Notes: generated by a model not told the origin, from the sequence alone. Positions 16,890-26,051 are shown, numbered from the stretch's first letter. The stretch: 47,542 nucleotides of DNA from Prolixibacteraceae bacterium (GCA_019163175.1 JAFLKN010000025.1:1-47542); one strand, 5' to 3'. Translations and numbers: made by a program.

Positions 16890-18167
16890 ATGAAAACATT
16901 AGCAATTCAGGGTGGAAGCCCAATTCGTGACACAAAAACAAACCCATGGCCCAAATGGCCGGTATGGGACGAAAAGGAAGAAAAAGCTTTACTCGAAGTT
17001 TTGAATAGTGGAGTTTGGTCATACAATGGCCCCAAAGAAACCGAGTTTAATAAAAACTTTGCAGAATATACCGGCGCGAAATACGCCATAGCAGCTGCGA
17101 ATGGTACTGTTACTTTGCAAATGGCCCTGGAAGCCTGCGGGGTAGGAGTTGGCGATGAGGTTATTCTTCCGGGTTTGACCTGGCAAGCCACTGCAGCAAC
17201 TATTTTGGATGTGAACGCAACTCCGGTATTGGTTGACGTTTTGGAAGATACCTGGTGCATTGATCCGAAGGAAATTGAAAAGGCAATAACCCCACGCACA
17301 AAAGCAATAATTCCGGTACACCTGTATGGAAGTTTTGCTGATATGGATGAAGTGATGCGAATTGCAAAAAAACACAACCTTTGGGTGATCGAAGATTGCG
17401 CTCATAAACACGGTGGCGAATGGAACGGCAAAAAAGCCGGAACAATTGGCGATATTGGCAGTTTCAGTTACCAATTGTCGAAACATTTAACCGCTGGTGA
17501 AGGTGGTTCGGTTACCACGAATAACTTCGAATTGTACGAAAAACTGGATGCACTTCGCAATTGCGGACGCCGTCCGGAGCCACCAGCTGCCGCGACTACC
17601 AACAAAGGCGAGGGTCAATATTTTGATGCCGGAAATTTCCTTCAGTCGGGTAATTACCGTATTACTGAATTTCAGGCTGCCATCCTGGTTGAAGGACTGA
17701 AACGTCTTCCGGAGCAAAATGCCGTTCGCGATGCCAATGCTATTTATTTGAATTCACTTTTAGCTGATATTCCTGGCGTGATGCCAATGAAACGTGATGC
17801 CCGGGAAACCAAGGAAGCCTATTTCAATTTTGCTTTCAGGTATAATCAGGCCGAATTTAAAGGTCTGCCGGTTGCAAAGTTCAGAGCAGCTTTGACTGCA
17901 GAACTCGGAATTGATGTAGCCCCCAGCTATATTCCGTTGAATAAATGTTCGTTGTATGCACCACTCACAAAACCTGCTCGTCATAAACTTAGCGATGAAT
18001 ACTGGGCAGCAATTGATCCTGAAAGGTTTGATTTACCAGTCTGTGATAAGATTCACTTTGAAGGATCGGCCTGTATCCACCATAAAATACTGATGGGTAC
18101 CAAAGCAGATATGGATTTGGTTGCAGCCGCCATTAAAAAAGTGTACGACAACGCTGAAAACCTATAA
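16890..18167 (+). CDS. DegT/DnrJ/EryC1/StrS aminotransferase, StsC/AHBA-synthase-like
   Basis: 425 residues. A PLP fold type I enzyme: AANGTVTLQMALEA binds the cofactor phosphate, Asp169 in VIEDCAHKHG pairs with the pyridine nitrogen, and Lys198 in SYQLSKHLTAGEGG forms the Schiff base. The start LAIQGGSPIR...WPKWPVWDEKE and the phrase SGVWSYNGPKETEF are typical of the branch holding scyllo-inosose aminotransferase (StsC) and AHBA synthase, rather than nucleotide-sugar aminotransferases such as ArnB or WecE. A ketone of a free sugar or cyclitol is therefore a better substrate guess than a nucleotide sugar. The Gfo/Idh oxidoreductase downstream could supply that ketone. A perfect terminator follows at 18206. 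Confidence 0.85.
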   Translation: MKTLAIQGGSPIRDTKTNPWPKWPVWDEKEEKALLEVLNSGVWSYNGPKETEFNKNFAEYTGAKYAIAAANGTVTLQMALEACGVGVGDEVILPGLTWQATAATILDVNATPVLVDVLEDTWCIDPKEIEKAITPRTKAIIPVHLYGSFADMDEVMRIAKKHNLWVIEDCAHKHGGEWNGKKAGTIGDIGSFSYQLSKHLTAGEGGSVTTNNFELYEKLDALRNCGRRPEPPAAATTNKGEGQYFDAGNFLQSGNYRITEFQAAILVEGLKRLPEQNAVRDANAIYLNSLLADIPGVMPMKRDARETKEAYFNFAFRYNQAEFKGLPVAKFRAALTAELGIDVAPSYIPLNKCSLYAPLTKPARHKLSDEYWAAIDPERFDLPVCDKIHFEGSACIHHKILMGTKADMDLVAAAIKKVYDNAENL

Positions 18168-18205
18168 TTCGCATAAATCAATCAGTACGTAAAATTATAT
18201 CTTCT

Positions 18206-18239
18206 GAAATAGTGGTGCTTTTGTACCACTATTTCTTCT
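18206..18239 (+). terminator. Rho-independent terminator
   Basis: GAAATAGTGGT and ACCACTATTTC form a perfect 11-bp stem around an 8-nt loop, followed by ttcta. It lies 38 nt after the aminotransferase stop and marks the end of that unit. Confidence 0.8.
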
Positions 18240-18272
18240 ATTAAACAAACCGAATTTTTAACTCTTAGCTTT

Positions 18273-18365
18273 ATGAAACGAGCATGTTCGTTGAACACAA
18301 ACAAGGATGAATGTCTCACATGCGAGTTCCATCCGACAATTAAAAAACAAATTATATCCGGATGA
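18273..18365 (+). CDS. 30-residue CxxC small ORF overlapping the oxidoreductase start
   Basis: ATG at 18273, TGA at 18363-18365. The product is MKRACSLNTNKDECLTCEFH then PTIKKQIISG. It contains Cys5, Cys14 and Cys17 with His20 nearby, a possible small metal-binding or redox knuckle. Its TGA overlaps the ATG of the next gene as ATGA, the usual arrangement for translational coupling, and it begins just after the terminator 18206-18239, so it would be first in the new transcript. It could be a leader peptide, a real small protein or chance. I recognise no family. Confidence 0.4.
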   Translation: MKRACSLNTNKDECLTCEFHPTIKKQIISG

Positions 18366-19366
18366 AAAAGATAAATGTAGCAGTTATTGGTTGTGGCTAT
18401 ATTGCCAATTACCATGTTCGCGGTCTTCAATCAATTCCTGATGTTGAAGTGGTCGCAGTTGTTGGTCTCCCCATTGAAGCTGCACGCGCATTTGCCGATA
18501 AATACAATATCAAAGATGCAACTACTGATGTTGCTGATCTCTATTCGCGCGATGACATTGATGCAGTTGTGATTGGTACGCCAAATAAATTTCATGCTCC
18601 TTATGCCATCGAATTCCTGAAACATGGAAAAGATGTCTTCCTTGAAAAGCCTATGGCTATGAGTGCCGAAGAAGGTTTAACCATCAGAGAAGCAGCAGAT
18701 GCCAGTAATAAATTGGTCATGGTTGGTCACATGTGGCGGTTCGATACTGATGTTAATTATGTGAAAGATGTGGTTGATGCTGGACAAATGGGTAAAATCG
18801 TTAAAACGAAAGGGTACGGAATTCACGAAAACTGGGGTCCTGCAGGTTGGTTCTCAAAAAAGGAACTGGCTGGTGGCGGTGCTTTGGCCGATATGGGAGT
18901 TCATGCCATTGATACTGTTCGGTATATTTTAGGCGATCCGAAACCAACAAAAGTATATGCCAAAATCGGAACTTATTATGGCGATTTTGATGTGGACGAC
19001 TCCGGAATCATTATGATTTCATGGGATAACGGAACTGAGTCCATTATCGAAAGTGGCTGGTGGCAACCTCACATGGATGGGCCTGAAGCCGCGACTGGTT
19101 TATATGGAACACTGGGATATGCCAATGTATTTCCTACCTATCTGAAATATAAAGTGGGTGGAGTTCCCGGAAAATTTGATGCCAAGCTACCTGTGCGCAC
19201 TGAACACTGCGAACAGGGCATGTATACCCGTCAAATGGAACACTATGTCGATTGTATTCGGACAAGAAAACAACCGGTTCCCGGATTAACTGAAGGCCAG
19301 ATTATCCTCGATATCGTTGATGCAGCATATCAGTCTTCAATAACCGGAGAGGTTGTAAATCTTTAA
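18362..19366 (+). CDS. Gfo/Idh/MocA-family NAD(P)-dependent oxidoreductase
   Basis: 334 residues. The Rossmann motif IGCGYIANYHVRGL lies at residues about 9-22, and DVFLEKPMA (about 92-100) holds the conserved Lys-Pro of the family. WGPAGWFSKKELAGGGALADMGVHAIDT contains the usual substrate-domain GG...D.G.H segment with the catalytic His. No export signal is seen, so it should be cytoplasmic. It oxidises or reduces a hydroxyl of a sugar, a glycoside or inositol. Its neighbours, a StsC-like aminotransferase and an uncharacterised membrane protein, leave open inositol, aminocyclitol or 3-keto-sugar chemistry. It overlaps the small CxxC ORF at ATGA. Confidence 0.9.
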   Translation: MKKINVAVIGCGYIANYHVRGLQSIPDVEVVAVVGLPIEAARAFADKYNIKDATTDVADLYSRDDIDAVVIGTPNKFHAPYAIEFLKHGKDVFLEKPMAMSAEEGLTIREAADASNKLVMVGHMWRFDTDVNYVKDVVDAGQMGKIVKTKGYGIHENWGPAGWFSKKELAGGGALADMGVHAIDTVRYILGDPKPTKVYAKIGTYYGDFDVDDSGIIMISWDNGTESIIESGWWQPHMDGPEAATGLYGTLGYANVFPTYLKYKVGGVPGKFDAKLPVRTEHCEQGMYTRQMEHYVDCIRTRKQPVPGLTEGQIILDIVDAAYQSSITGEVVNL

Positions 19367-19378
19367 TTCAAATTTCTG

Positions 19379-19417
19379 AATGATGGTCATCCCGGATTTA
19401 TTTCGGGAACTGTCATT
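19379..19417. repeat. Hairpin-forming intergenic element
   Basis: AATGA...TCCCG gatttattt CGGGA...TCATT: nested 5-bp arms 13 nt after the oxidoreductase stop. There is no T tract, so it is probably not a terminator. It resembles a short interspersed palindrome; no second copy was found in the window. Confidence 0.35.
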
Positions 19418-19494
19418 CGTGTTATAGAGATACTGAAACAAATTCAGGATGATTTGCCTGTAGCCCTTCTGTAAACCTTAATCTAAATCACAAC

Positions 19495-20889
19495 ATGATT
19501 AAACAAAAGCATTATCCACTATGGATGTTCATCGTTTTTCCATCAATTACCATGCTGCTCGGCTGGGGACTTCGCGGTTATATTGGTGGTGGCCCATTTG
19601 GCGCTATGATTCCGGGAGCTTTGGTTGCCCTGAGTTTAGCCATGTTATTGGACCTTTCGGTTGAAGCAACTTCCATACTTGTCATTTTTGGTGCTGTTGG
19701 AATCGGCATGGGCGGTGAAATGACTTACGGTCAAACTTTGGGCTTTTTGAGAAATCCTGATACCGTGTGGTGGGGAACTTTGGGTACAACAGTCAAAGGA
19801 TCTGTATGGGGTTTGCTTGGCGGTATCGTTTTGGGCTTGGGATTACTTTATCACAAGTTGTCCCAAAAGACTATAATAATTGCATTTCTATTGCTTTTGA
19901 CCGGAATGCTGGCTGGTTTTAAACTCATCAATCAGCCCATGGTTATCTATTTTTCTGATCCGGCAAAGCCTCGCCCGGAGTCTTGGGCAGCTTTACTTTT
20001 TGGTGCAATTGCAATGCTGTTCTATCTGAAGAATAAGCTTGATAAAATTGATTTTAAAATTATATCCCGCATGGCAATGTGGGGTTTTATTGGAGGAGGA
20101 TTAGGTTTTGGTCTCGGTGGTTTCTGGATGGTGATGGGTAGCCAACTTCCCAACGATGTTATTTTTAACAGTTGGTGGAAAGCTATGGAATTTACTTTCG
20201 GAATGCTGCTCGGGTCTGGGTTAGGTTTAGCAGTTTGGCTCAGTCGGAAGGAAATTAATTCTGTTCGGGTTATTCCTTCCACTGAACCAACTTTTGTATC
20301 TGGTCCGGTCTGGAAAGATTTTGGACTGACCTTTTTTCTGGCTTTTTTGATTTTCTGGGTATTCCCTAACTATTTAGATCCGATTGTGGATGCTGGCTAC
20401 ACTCAAGGCAGCTTTGCTATGCTTAATCTTGCCGATGTAGCCAAAATAGTGAGCAATTTTGCTTTCTATGGTTTCCTCATGGTTCTTGCAGCAATGCAAT
20501 TCCCTAAAGCAGCGTGGCAAATTGGCATTACACTTACCTTTTGTTATGCCTCAATCGATTTGATGCAGGACGTTTTTCCTGATGTTTCGACCAATACGCC
20601 ATTCTCGCTATACTTTTTCCTGATTTTCCTGATGACAACTACTGTTGCTCTTTTGACCGCATGGTTTCAGCGTCAAGACCGAATTTTGCGCAACATGTTT
20701 CTGATTTTGGTTTGGTCGTGTATGGTGGTTGCATTTATTCGATTAGGACTTTTTGAAAAACCGAAAGATACCTCAAGCCTATCATTCTTTGGAGTGGCTT
20801 GCCGACGGTTTTTCGTACACTTCATTTTTGCGCTTTCTGCAATTTACATTTCCTGGACTTCAGTTAAAATCAACAGAGCTAAGAATTAA
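19495..20889 (+). CDS. Polytopic membrane protein of unnamed family (paralogue 1)
   Basis: 464 residues with about 12 membrane segments and very Gly-rich helices. Shared with the protein at 26167-27438: an opening GWGLRGYIGGGPFGAMIPGA; GIGMGGEMTYGQTLGF; SVWGLLGGIVLGLGL; a WAALLFGAIA helix; and GGGLGFGLGGF...MEFTFGMLLGSGLG. The polar Arg, Glu and Tyr inside these helices are conserved between the two, as expected for a transporter or channel. I recognise no known family. It lies between a Gfo/Idh oxidoreductase and a GH3 enzyme (11 nt before the latter), so it is probably co-transcribed and linked to moving a sugar-derived solute. Confidence 0.75.
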   Translation: MIKQKHYPLWMFIVFPSITMLLGWGLRGYIGGGPFGAMIPGALVALSLAMLLDLSVEATSILVIFGAVGIGMGGEMTYGQTLGFLRNPDTVWWGTLGTTVKGSVWGLLGGIVLGLGLLYHKLSQKTIIIAFLLLLTGMLAGFKLINQPMVIYFSDPAKPRPESWAALLFGAIAMLFYLKNKLDKIDFKIISRMAMWGFIGGGLGFGLGGFWMVMGSQLPNDVIFNSWWKAMEFTFGMLLGSGLGLAVWLSRKEINSVRVIPSTEPTFVSGPVWKDFGLTFFLAFLIFWVFPNYLDPIVDAGYTQGSFAMLNLADVAKIVSNFAFYGFLMVLAAMQFPKAAWQIGITLTFCYASIDLMQDVFPDVSTNTPFSLYFFLIFLMTTTVALLTAWFQRQDRILRNMFLILVWSCMVVAFIRLGLFEKPKDTSSLSFFGVACRRFFVHFIFALSAIYISWTSVKINRAKN

Positions 20890-20900
20890 ACTATAAACTA

Positions 20901-23282
20901 ATGAGAATTAAAAATCTATTTATTGGCGGGCTGTTCCTTGTTTCAGCACAAATGGTTTTTCAGGCCTGTACAGAAAAACAGCAGCAAACGCCGCAGCTGG
21001 GCAAAGACAAAATAGAAGCAGTTATTGCAGCCATGACACCCGATGAAAAAATTGGAATGTCGGTTGGTGATGGAAAATTTCTGCCGGGTGCCCTTCAGAA
21101 AAATGTAGAACAGGGAACAGGCATTATCATTGCAAATCAAAATTCGAAGCTGGTAATTCCCCGGCTTTCTATCGGTTCATCGGCTCTGACAGACGGACCT
21201 TCCGGTGTAAATCGTGATCCACATCCGGCCGGTGCAACTGAATATTCCTACACTACGGCATTCCCGACTTCAACTTGTCTGGCCGCAACCTGGAATACAG
21301 AACTGGCTGAGGAGGTAGGTAAAGCTTTCGGTAATGAAGTGCTGGAATACGATTACGACCTTGTGCTGATGCCTGCATTAAATCTTCACCGCGATCCGAA
21401 ATGTGGCCGTAACTTTGAGTACTATTCCGAAGATCCGTTGCTTTCCGGAAAGTTATCTGCCTACATGGTAAAAGGTCTTCAATCGCAAGGAATAGGAGCC
21501 ACATTAAAACATTTTCTGGGAAACAATCAGGAAACAAACAGAAGACTGTACAATGCAGTAATTAGTCAGCGGGCCTTACGCGAAATTTATCTTCGCGGGT
21601 TTGAAATAGCTGTAAAAGAAGGCAAGCCAGTAGCAATCATGACTTCTTACAATAAAGTGAATGGCTTCTATACTGCCGAAAATCCGGAATTGCTTAAAGA
21701 TATTACCCGTACAGAATGGGGTTTCAATGGTGTGTTTATGACCGATTTTGACGGTTACGGCAGTGCGGTAGCTAAAGTTAGAGCTGGAAACAATATGCTG
21801 ATGGGGGGCAATATGGATGAAGTAAACGAACTGACTGCCGCCCTAAAAAACAAAACACTGGATGAAGGTACCCTTGCCAAAAACCTGATTTATAACATGC
21901 AGCTTAAACTCAACTCGCCACGGGCAAGGGGTTATAAGCCATCGATGAAACCTGATCTGGAAGCACATGCAAAACTTGCTAGAGAGGCAGCGGGAGAAGG
22001 TATGGTTTTGCTTAAAAACAACAACAGTGCGCTGCCATTTAAAGAGGTAAAGAATATAGCTCTATTCGGGAAAATTGGTTATTACCTGATCGAAGCCGGA
22101 ACTGGTAGTGGCGGAATCCGGAGCAATAAATACGCAATTTCAGTAAACGAAGGACTTAAATCTGCCGGTTTTCAGGTCTCTAAAGAACTGGAAGATTCTT
22201 ATACCGCATTTATTGCCGATATTTTTGAAAAGAATTTGGTTCCCGATTGGTTTAATACACCTAAAATGTTAGCCGATAATGGAATAAAAGACGGCAAGGC
22301 CCCTGGTCATTTCAAAAAAAGACTGGTTCCGTTTCACGATGAGTTGCCAATAACAAAAGCAGATATAGCTAAACAGGTTACAACTTCAGATGTCGCTGTA
22401 ATTACGCTTGGTCGCAGTGGTGGCGAGAATTACGAAAACGGTTATCTGCCCACTACCCAAAACGAAATTGATATGGTTCGCAACGTGAGCGAAGTTTTTC
22501 ATGCTGCCGGTAAAAAAGTGGTGGTTGTTTTGAATGTAGGCGGAGTTTGTGAAACGGCCAGCTGGCGCGATTATCCCGATGCTATTTTGGTGGCCTGGCA
22601 ACCCGGGCAGGAGGGTGGACATGCCATCGCCGATGTGTTGAAAGGTACTGTAAATCCTTCAGGTAAGTTGCCCGATTCGTTTCCAATGAAATATGATGAT
22701 GTACCTTCTGCAAGTTCCTTCCCGGGTGAACCTGCCGACAATCCGGTGAATTCCTTTTACACGGAAGGTATTTATGTGGGCTACCGCTATTACGATACAT
22801 TTAAAGTACCAACAGCATATGAGTTTGGCTATGGAATGTCATACACCACTTTCGAATACGCTGATCTGAAACTAAGCAGTACCACCTTCACCGATAAATT
22901 GCAGGTAACTGTAAATGTGAAAAATACCGGTTCAGTTGCAGGGAAAGAGGTTGTTCAGCTTTATTTGGCTGCGCCAACTTCAGAAATCGAAAAACCTGAT
23001 CAGGAATTGAAGGGATTTGCCAAGACCAAATTGCTTCAACCCGGCGAAAGCCAGCAGCTTTCATTTGATTTGGATGCGCATGCGTTGGCTTCATTCCAGA
23101 GTGGAATCAGTGCATGGGTTGCTGATGCCGGAAAATATGAAGCACGTATTGCTGCTTCATCAAACGATATTCGCCTGAAAGCTTCATTTGATCTGGCAAA
23201 GTCGATCATCGTTGAAAAGGTTAAGGATGTAATGTATCCCAACTTTGCGTTGAAAGAGCTGAGCCGAAATACAACGAAATAA
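20901..23282 (+). CDS. GH3 beta-glycosidase lipoprotein
   Basis: 793 residues. The lipoprotein signal ends at Cys23 (VFQACT). The GH3 N-terminal TIM barrel (about 40-320) has GPSGVNRDPH, LMPALNLHRDPKCGRNFEYYSEDP and the nucleophile loop VFMTDFDGYG (Asp282; most relatives have SDW). The C-terminal alpha/beta sandwich (about 370-620) has GRSGGENYENG, where Glu509 is a candidate acid/base. A fibronectin-III-like domain (about 660-770) ends near SSNDIRLKASF. The usual activity is exo-beta-glucosidase, but beta-xylosidase and beta-galactosidase-like members exist. It should act in the periplasm or on the outer membrane. It starts 11 nt after paralogue 1. Confidence 0.9.
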   Translation: MRIKNLFIGGLFLVSAQMVFQACTEKQQQTPQLGKDKIEAVIAAMTPDEKIGMSVGDGKFLPGALQKNVEQGTGIIIANQNSKLVIPRLSIGSSALTDGPSGVNRDPHPAGATEYSYTTAFPTSTCLAATWNTELAEEVGKAFGNEVLEYDYDLVLMPALNLHRDPKCGRNFEYYSEDPLLSGKLSAYMVKGLQSQGIGATLKHFLGNNQETNRRLYNAVISQRALREIYLRGFEIAVKEGKPVAIMTSYNKVNGFYTAENPELLKDITRTEWGFNGVFMTDFDGYGSAVAKVRAGNNMLMGGNMDEVNELTAALKNKTLDEGTLAKNLIYNMQLKLNSPRARGYKPSMKPDLEAHAKLAREAAGEGMVLLKNNNSALPFKEVKNIALFGKIGYYLIEAGTGSGGIRSNKYAISVNEGLKSAGFQVSKELEDSYTAFIADIFEKNLVPDWFNTPKMLADNGIKDGKAPGHFKKRLVPFHDELPITKADIAKQVTTSDVAVITLGRSGGENYENGYLPTTQNEIDMVRNVSEVFHAAGKKVVVVLNVGGVCETASWRDYPDAILVAWQPGQEGGHAIADVLKGTVNPSGKLPDSFPMKYDDVPSASSFPGEPADNPVNSFYTEGIYVGYRYYDTFKVPTAYEFGYGMSYTTFEYADLKLSSTTFTDKLQVTVNVKNTGSVAGKEVVQLYLAAPTSEIEKPDQELKGFAKTKLLQPGESQQLSFDLDAHALASFQSGISAWVADAGKYEARIAASSNDIRLKASFDLAKSIIVEKVKDVMYPNFALKELSRNTTK

Positions 23283-23284
23283 AA

Positions 23285-23408
23285 TAGCCCCCGAAATCCC
23301 CCAAACGGGGGACAAGGCATAGTTCGTAAGCTCTTTTAAAAATCGCCTCTTATAACTTTAGATAGCCAAACTCCCTTCCCTGTTTGGGGAAGGGTTGGGG
23401 CTGGGGCC
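23285..23408. repeat. GC-rich intergenic repeat with two hairpins
   Basis: Just after the GH3 stop, TCCCCCAAACGGGGGA (about 23297-23312) folds into a tight hairpin. A second one, CCCTTCCC...GGGGAAGGG, lies at about 23373-23394. The two halves look like inverted versions of one another (both carry CCCCAAAC-type cores). The G/C runs stand out sharply from the AT-rich surroundings and are typical of short interspersed repeats in Bacteroidota genomes; the first may also stop transcription. Confidence 0.45.
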
Positions 23409-23460
23409 TAAATAATGAGCTTTATTCCCTTTCTTAAATCTAACAAAGTATAAAAAACAC

Positions 23461-24567
23461 ATGAGCGCTAAAATTTTAATACTGATTTTAATGTTCTTCA
23501 TTTTAGGAAATGCAGTTGACCTGAGTGCTCAGATTTACGACAAAAAAGAGGGTGGGGGCAAGCCCGATCCGCAGTTGAGTCAAAAAGACAATGATTATCT
23601 CGACCGGCAGGCTAAGGTGTTTTTAGATACCATTCAGGCTATACTTGCGAAAAATTCGCCAAATGTTCTACCTGAAAAGAGGGAACGGATGATGGCAAAA
23701 TTATTGATAGATGCTGTCTTTCACGAACACTTTGCTGTTTACCGAAAGCCTGTTCAGGAGTTTTTTCGTGCACGGGTCGATCAGGTAATTCAAGAATTGG
23801 AAACCACCAAAGTCGAAAAAGGTGTTCAGATCTGGAAAGTCTACAATATGGCTTTCATCGCGCGAACCAAATCGGTGACCATTGCTTTCGATTTGGTGAG
23901 TGGAATCACTTCCGGTTGTCCCGATTTTGCCATGAGTCCGGATCAGATTGACCGTCTGGCCAGACAATGCGACGTTTTGCTGATTTCTCACCGCCACCCG
24001 GATCATGCTGATAAAGCTGTTGCTGAGAAGTTCATTGAATTGGGACTGCCGGTAGTTGCGCCGGAACAGGTTTGGAAAGATGAACCAATTTTTTCGCAGA
24101 TAACTCATTTGGAAAGGAGTGTAGATCAAACTCAAAAACTCAAACTCAAAAAATGCACACTCGATCTGGTGGTCTATCCTGGCCATCAGATGAAATCGAT
24201 CGACAACAATGTTTACGTGGTTAAAACTCCGGAAGGAATTACTTTGGCTCATATTGGCGATCAGATTAATGAAGGGGATTTTAGGATGGATTGGGAATGG
24301 ATCGATCAGGTTTCAAAAAATCATCAGGTTGATGTTTTGATGCCCAATGCCTGGACCACGGATATTTTCAGGATTGCAAAAGGCTTTGATCCCAGGCTGA
24401 TCATACCGGGTCACGAAATTGAAATGGGTCACACGGTTTGGGACAGGCTTCCGTTTTGGGGCGATGATCAGTATCTGGAATTAAATTATGCAGAACTTAA
24501 AAAATCGAGATACCCGGTTGTGGTAAACATCTGGGGCGAATCATATTGGTACAATCTCGGTAACTAA
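23461..24567 (+). CDS. Secreted metallo-beta-lactamase-fold hydrolase
   Basis: 368 residues. Signal peptide to about residue 24 (VDLSAQ). A helical N-terminal part (about 35-125) precedes the MBL domain. The metal motif is SHRHPDHAD (His177, His179, Asp181, His182); later ligands are in VYPGHQ, HIGDQIN and IPGHEIEMGH. It resembles UlaG/NAPE-PLD-like members of the superfamily, which cleave lactones or phosphodiesters, but the substrate cannot be set. The protein should be periplasmic. It is 5 codons or so upstream of the membrane PHP protein, and the two may act in sequence on the same ester or lactone. Confidence 0.75.
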   Translation: MSAKILILILMFFILGNAVDLSAQIYDKKEGGGKPDPQLSQKDNDYLDRQAKVFLDTIQAILAKNSPNVLPEKRERMMAKLLIDAVFHEHFAVYRKPVQEFFRARVDQVIQELETTKVEKGVQIWKVYNMAFIARTKSVTIAFDLVSGITSGCPDFAMSPDQIDRLARQCDVLLISHRHPDHADKAVAEKFIELGLPVVAPEQVWKDEPIFSQITHLERSVDQTQKLKLKKCTLDLVVYPGHQMKSIDNNVYVVKTPEGITLAHIGDQINEGDFRMDWEWIDQVSKNHQVDVLMPNAWTTDIFRIAKGFDPRLIIPGHEIEMGHTVWDRLPFWGDDQYLELNYAELKKSRYPVVVNIWGESYWYNLGN

Positions 24568-24589
24568 AAGCTTGACTGAAAAAATAACG

Positions 24590-26041
24590 ATGAATCTGAA
24601 ACCGAAAAAACTCAACTATTTTCCCGTTGCACTAATAGCTTTCCTGCTTTTTGCATCTATTCTTTTTCATTATTCCATTCACTTTGAGAATGCACTGACA
24701 AAAGAAACGTTATCAGCTTTCGGGCTTCATATTCCTTTTTTGAGAATAATTTTTGAGCCGTTTTTGGGCATTTTATTGTTCTTCAACAGTTCGCTGTATG
24801 CCTTAACCGAATTTATATATGTTTTGTGTTGGTTACTGATTCTGTTCATCGGCTACAGCCTTGTAAAATCAATTCAGATAAAAGGCGGGCAACTGCGGAA
24901 GAGATTTCTTTTGAGGCAACTGGCGAACTTGCCGCTGATTATAGGTTTATGGTTTGTAGTGCTTATAATCATGATTTTTATTCCCTTACCCAACAATACC
25001 ATAGTAAATAATTCAGCCAATACGATTCTGGTAAATACTCATTCGCATACCGAATACAGTCACGACGGGCTTATTTCTCAGGAAAATTTGTGGAAGTGGC
25101 ATAAGCGTAACGGCTTTGATGCATTCTTTATCACAGAGCATAACAACCACCACAAAACACTTGAATTTGTTCAGGCGCAGCGAGAACAAAAATTTTCTGG
25201 CCAACCATTGGTGATGTGTGGGGAAGAATTTTCGGGCAGCAATCATTTAAGTCTGCTCGGCCTAAAAGAAAATTTTAGTACCAAAGGGTGTGCTGATTCT
25301 ACTGTTATAGCTTTTACACGGGCGGATAACGGTGCTGTAATTGTAAATCATTGGTTTGATGGAGAACGTAAAACACTTGAATACTATAAAAATTTAGGCG
25401 TAGATGGTTTCGAGATTGAAAACTCTGCCACCGACAGATTTTATGACCGGAAGGTTTATCAAAAAATCAAAAATTTCTGCGAGGGAAATTACTTAATCAT
25501 GAATGGTGGTCTTGATTTTCATGGATATGGCAATGTGTGTTCGATCTGGAATGCCATGGAAATACCAGGATGGCGAAATCTTGATCCTGTTTCAAAAGAA
25601 GAAGCTATTCTAAATATTATCAAAACCCGCGATCAAAATAAGCTTAAAGTGGTACTTTATATTGACCGACCCTATTACGCCAAAAAGAATCTCTTTTTTA
25701 GGCCATTGCTAACCTTTGTCAATTATTTCCGAACCTTAAACTTTTATCAGGTACTTTCCTGGATAGTTTGGATTACCTGTGTCTCGGTAATTAGTAAAAT
25801 GCTGTCAAAGAATCCAATAAGTAAACAGCTTAGCATCCAAAGGCTAGTTCCTTTGCTTGGTTTACTTTTAGCTATTTTCTTATTGGGGCTGGGTTTAATA
25901 TATTTCTTCCGGATAAGGCAAGTGGAAAATTTTACCAAAATGTACAAGGAGTATAGTGCCCTTTTGTTTTATGTGGGTTCTGCTATGCTTGTTTACGCCG
26001 GATTTGTAGCTTTTTATCGATTTTTCAAACAAAAAGAATAA
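24590..26041 (+). CDS. Membrane protein with embedded PHP phosphoesterase-like domain
   Basis: 483 residues from the ATG at 24590; a TTG 18 nt upstream is less likely. Four or so membrane segments (about 10-135) are followed by a PHP domain (about 143-350) with THSHTEYSHDG (His151, His153), FITEHNNHH, CGEEFSG, VNHWFD and GGLDFHGYG, which supply the His/Asp/Glu set of a trinuclear metal site. Further membrane segments (about 375-475) end the protein. PHP proteins are phosphoesterases or related hydrolases. Loop orientation suggests the domain may face the periplasm, as does the signal peptide on its MBL neighbour. I know no characterised protein with this TM-PHP-TM layout. Confidence 0.75.
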   Translation: MNLKPKKLNYFPVALIAFLLFASILFHYSIHFENALTKETLSAFGLHIPFLRIIFEPFLGILLFFNSSLYALTEFIYVLCWLLILFIGYSLVKSIQIKGGQLRKRFLLRQLANLPLIIGLWFVVLIIMIFIPLPNNTIVNNSANTILVNTHSHTEYSHDGLISQENLWKWHKRNGFDAFFITEHNNHHKTLEFVQAQREQKFSGQPLVMCGEEFSGSNHLSLLGLKENFSTKGCADSTVIAFTRADNGAVIVNHWFDGERKTLEYYKNLGVDGFEIENSATDRFYDRKVYQKIKNFCEGNYLIMNGGLDFHGYGNVCSIWNAMEIPGWRNLDPVSKEEAILNIIKTRDQNKLKVVLYIDRPYYAKKNLFFRPLLTFVNYFRTLNFYQVLSWIVWITCVSVISKMLSKNPISKQLSIQRLVPLLGLLLAIFLLGLGLIYFFRIRQVENFTKMYKEYSALLFYVGSAMLVYAGFVAFYRFFKQKE

Positions 26042-26051
26042 CCTCTGAACT

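Noticed and set aside
23701-24252. 183-codon minus-strand frame
   Set aside because: Antisense to the MBL gene and covers its metal-binding motif; no domain seen.
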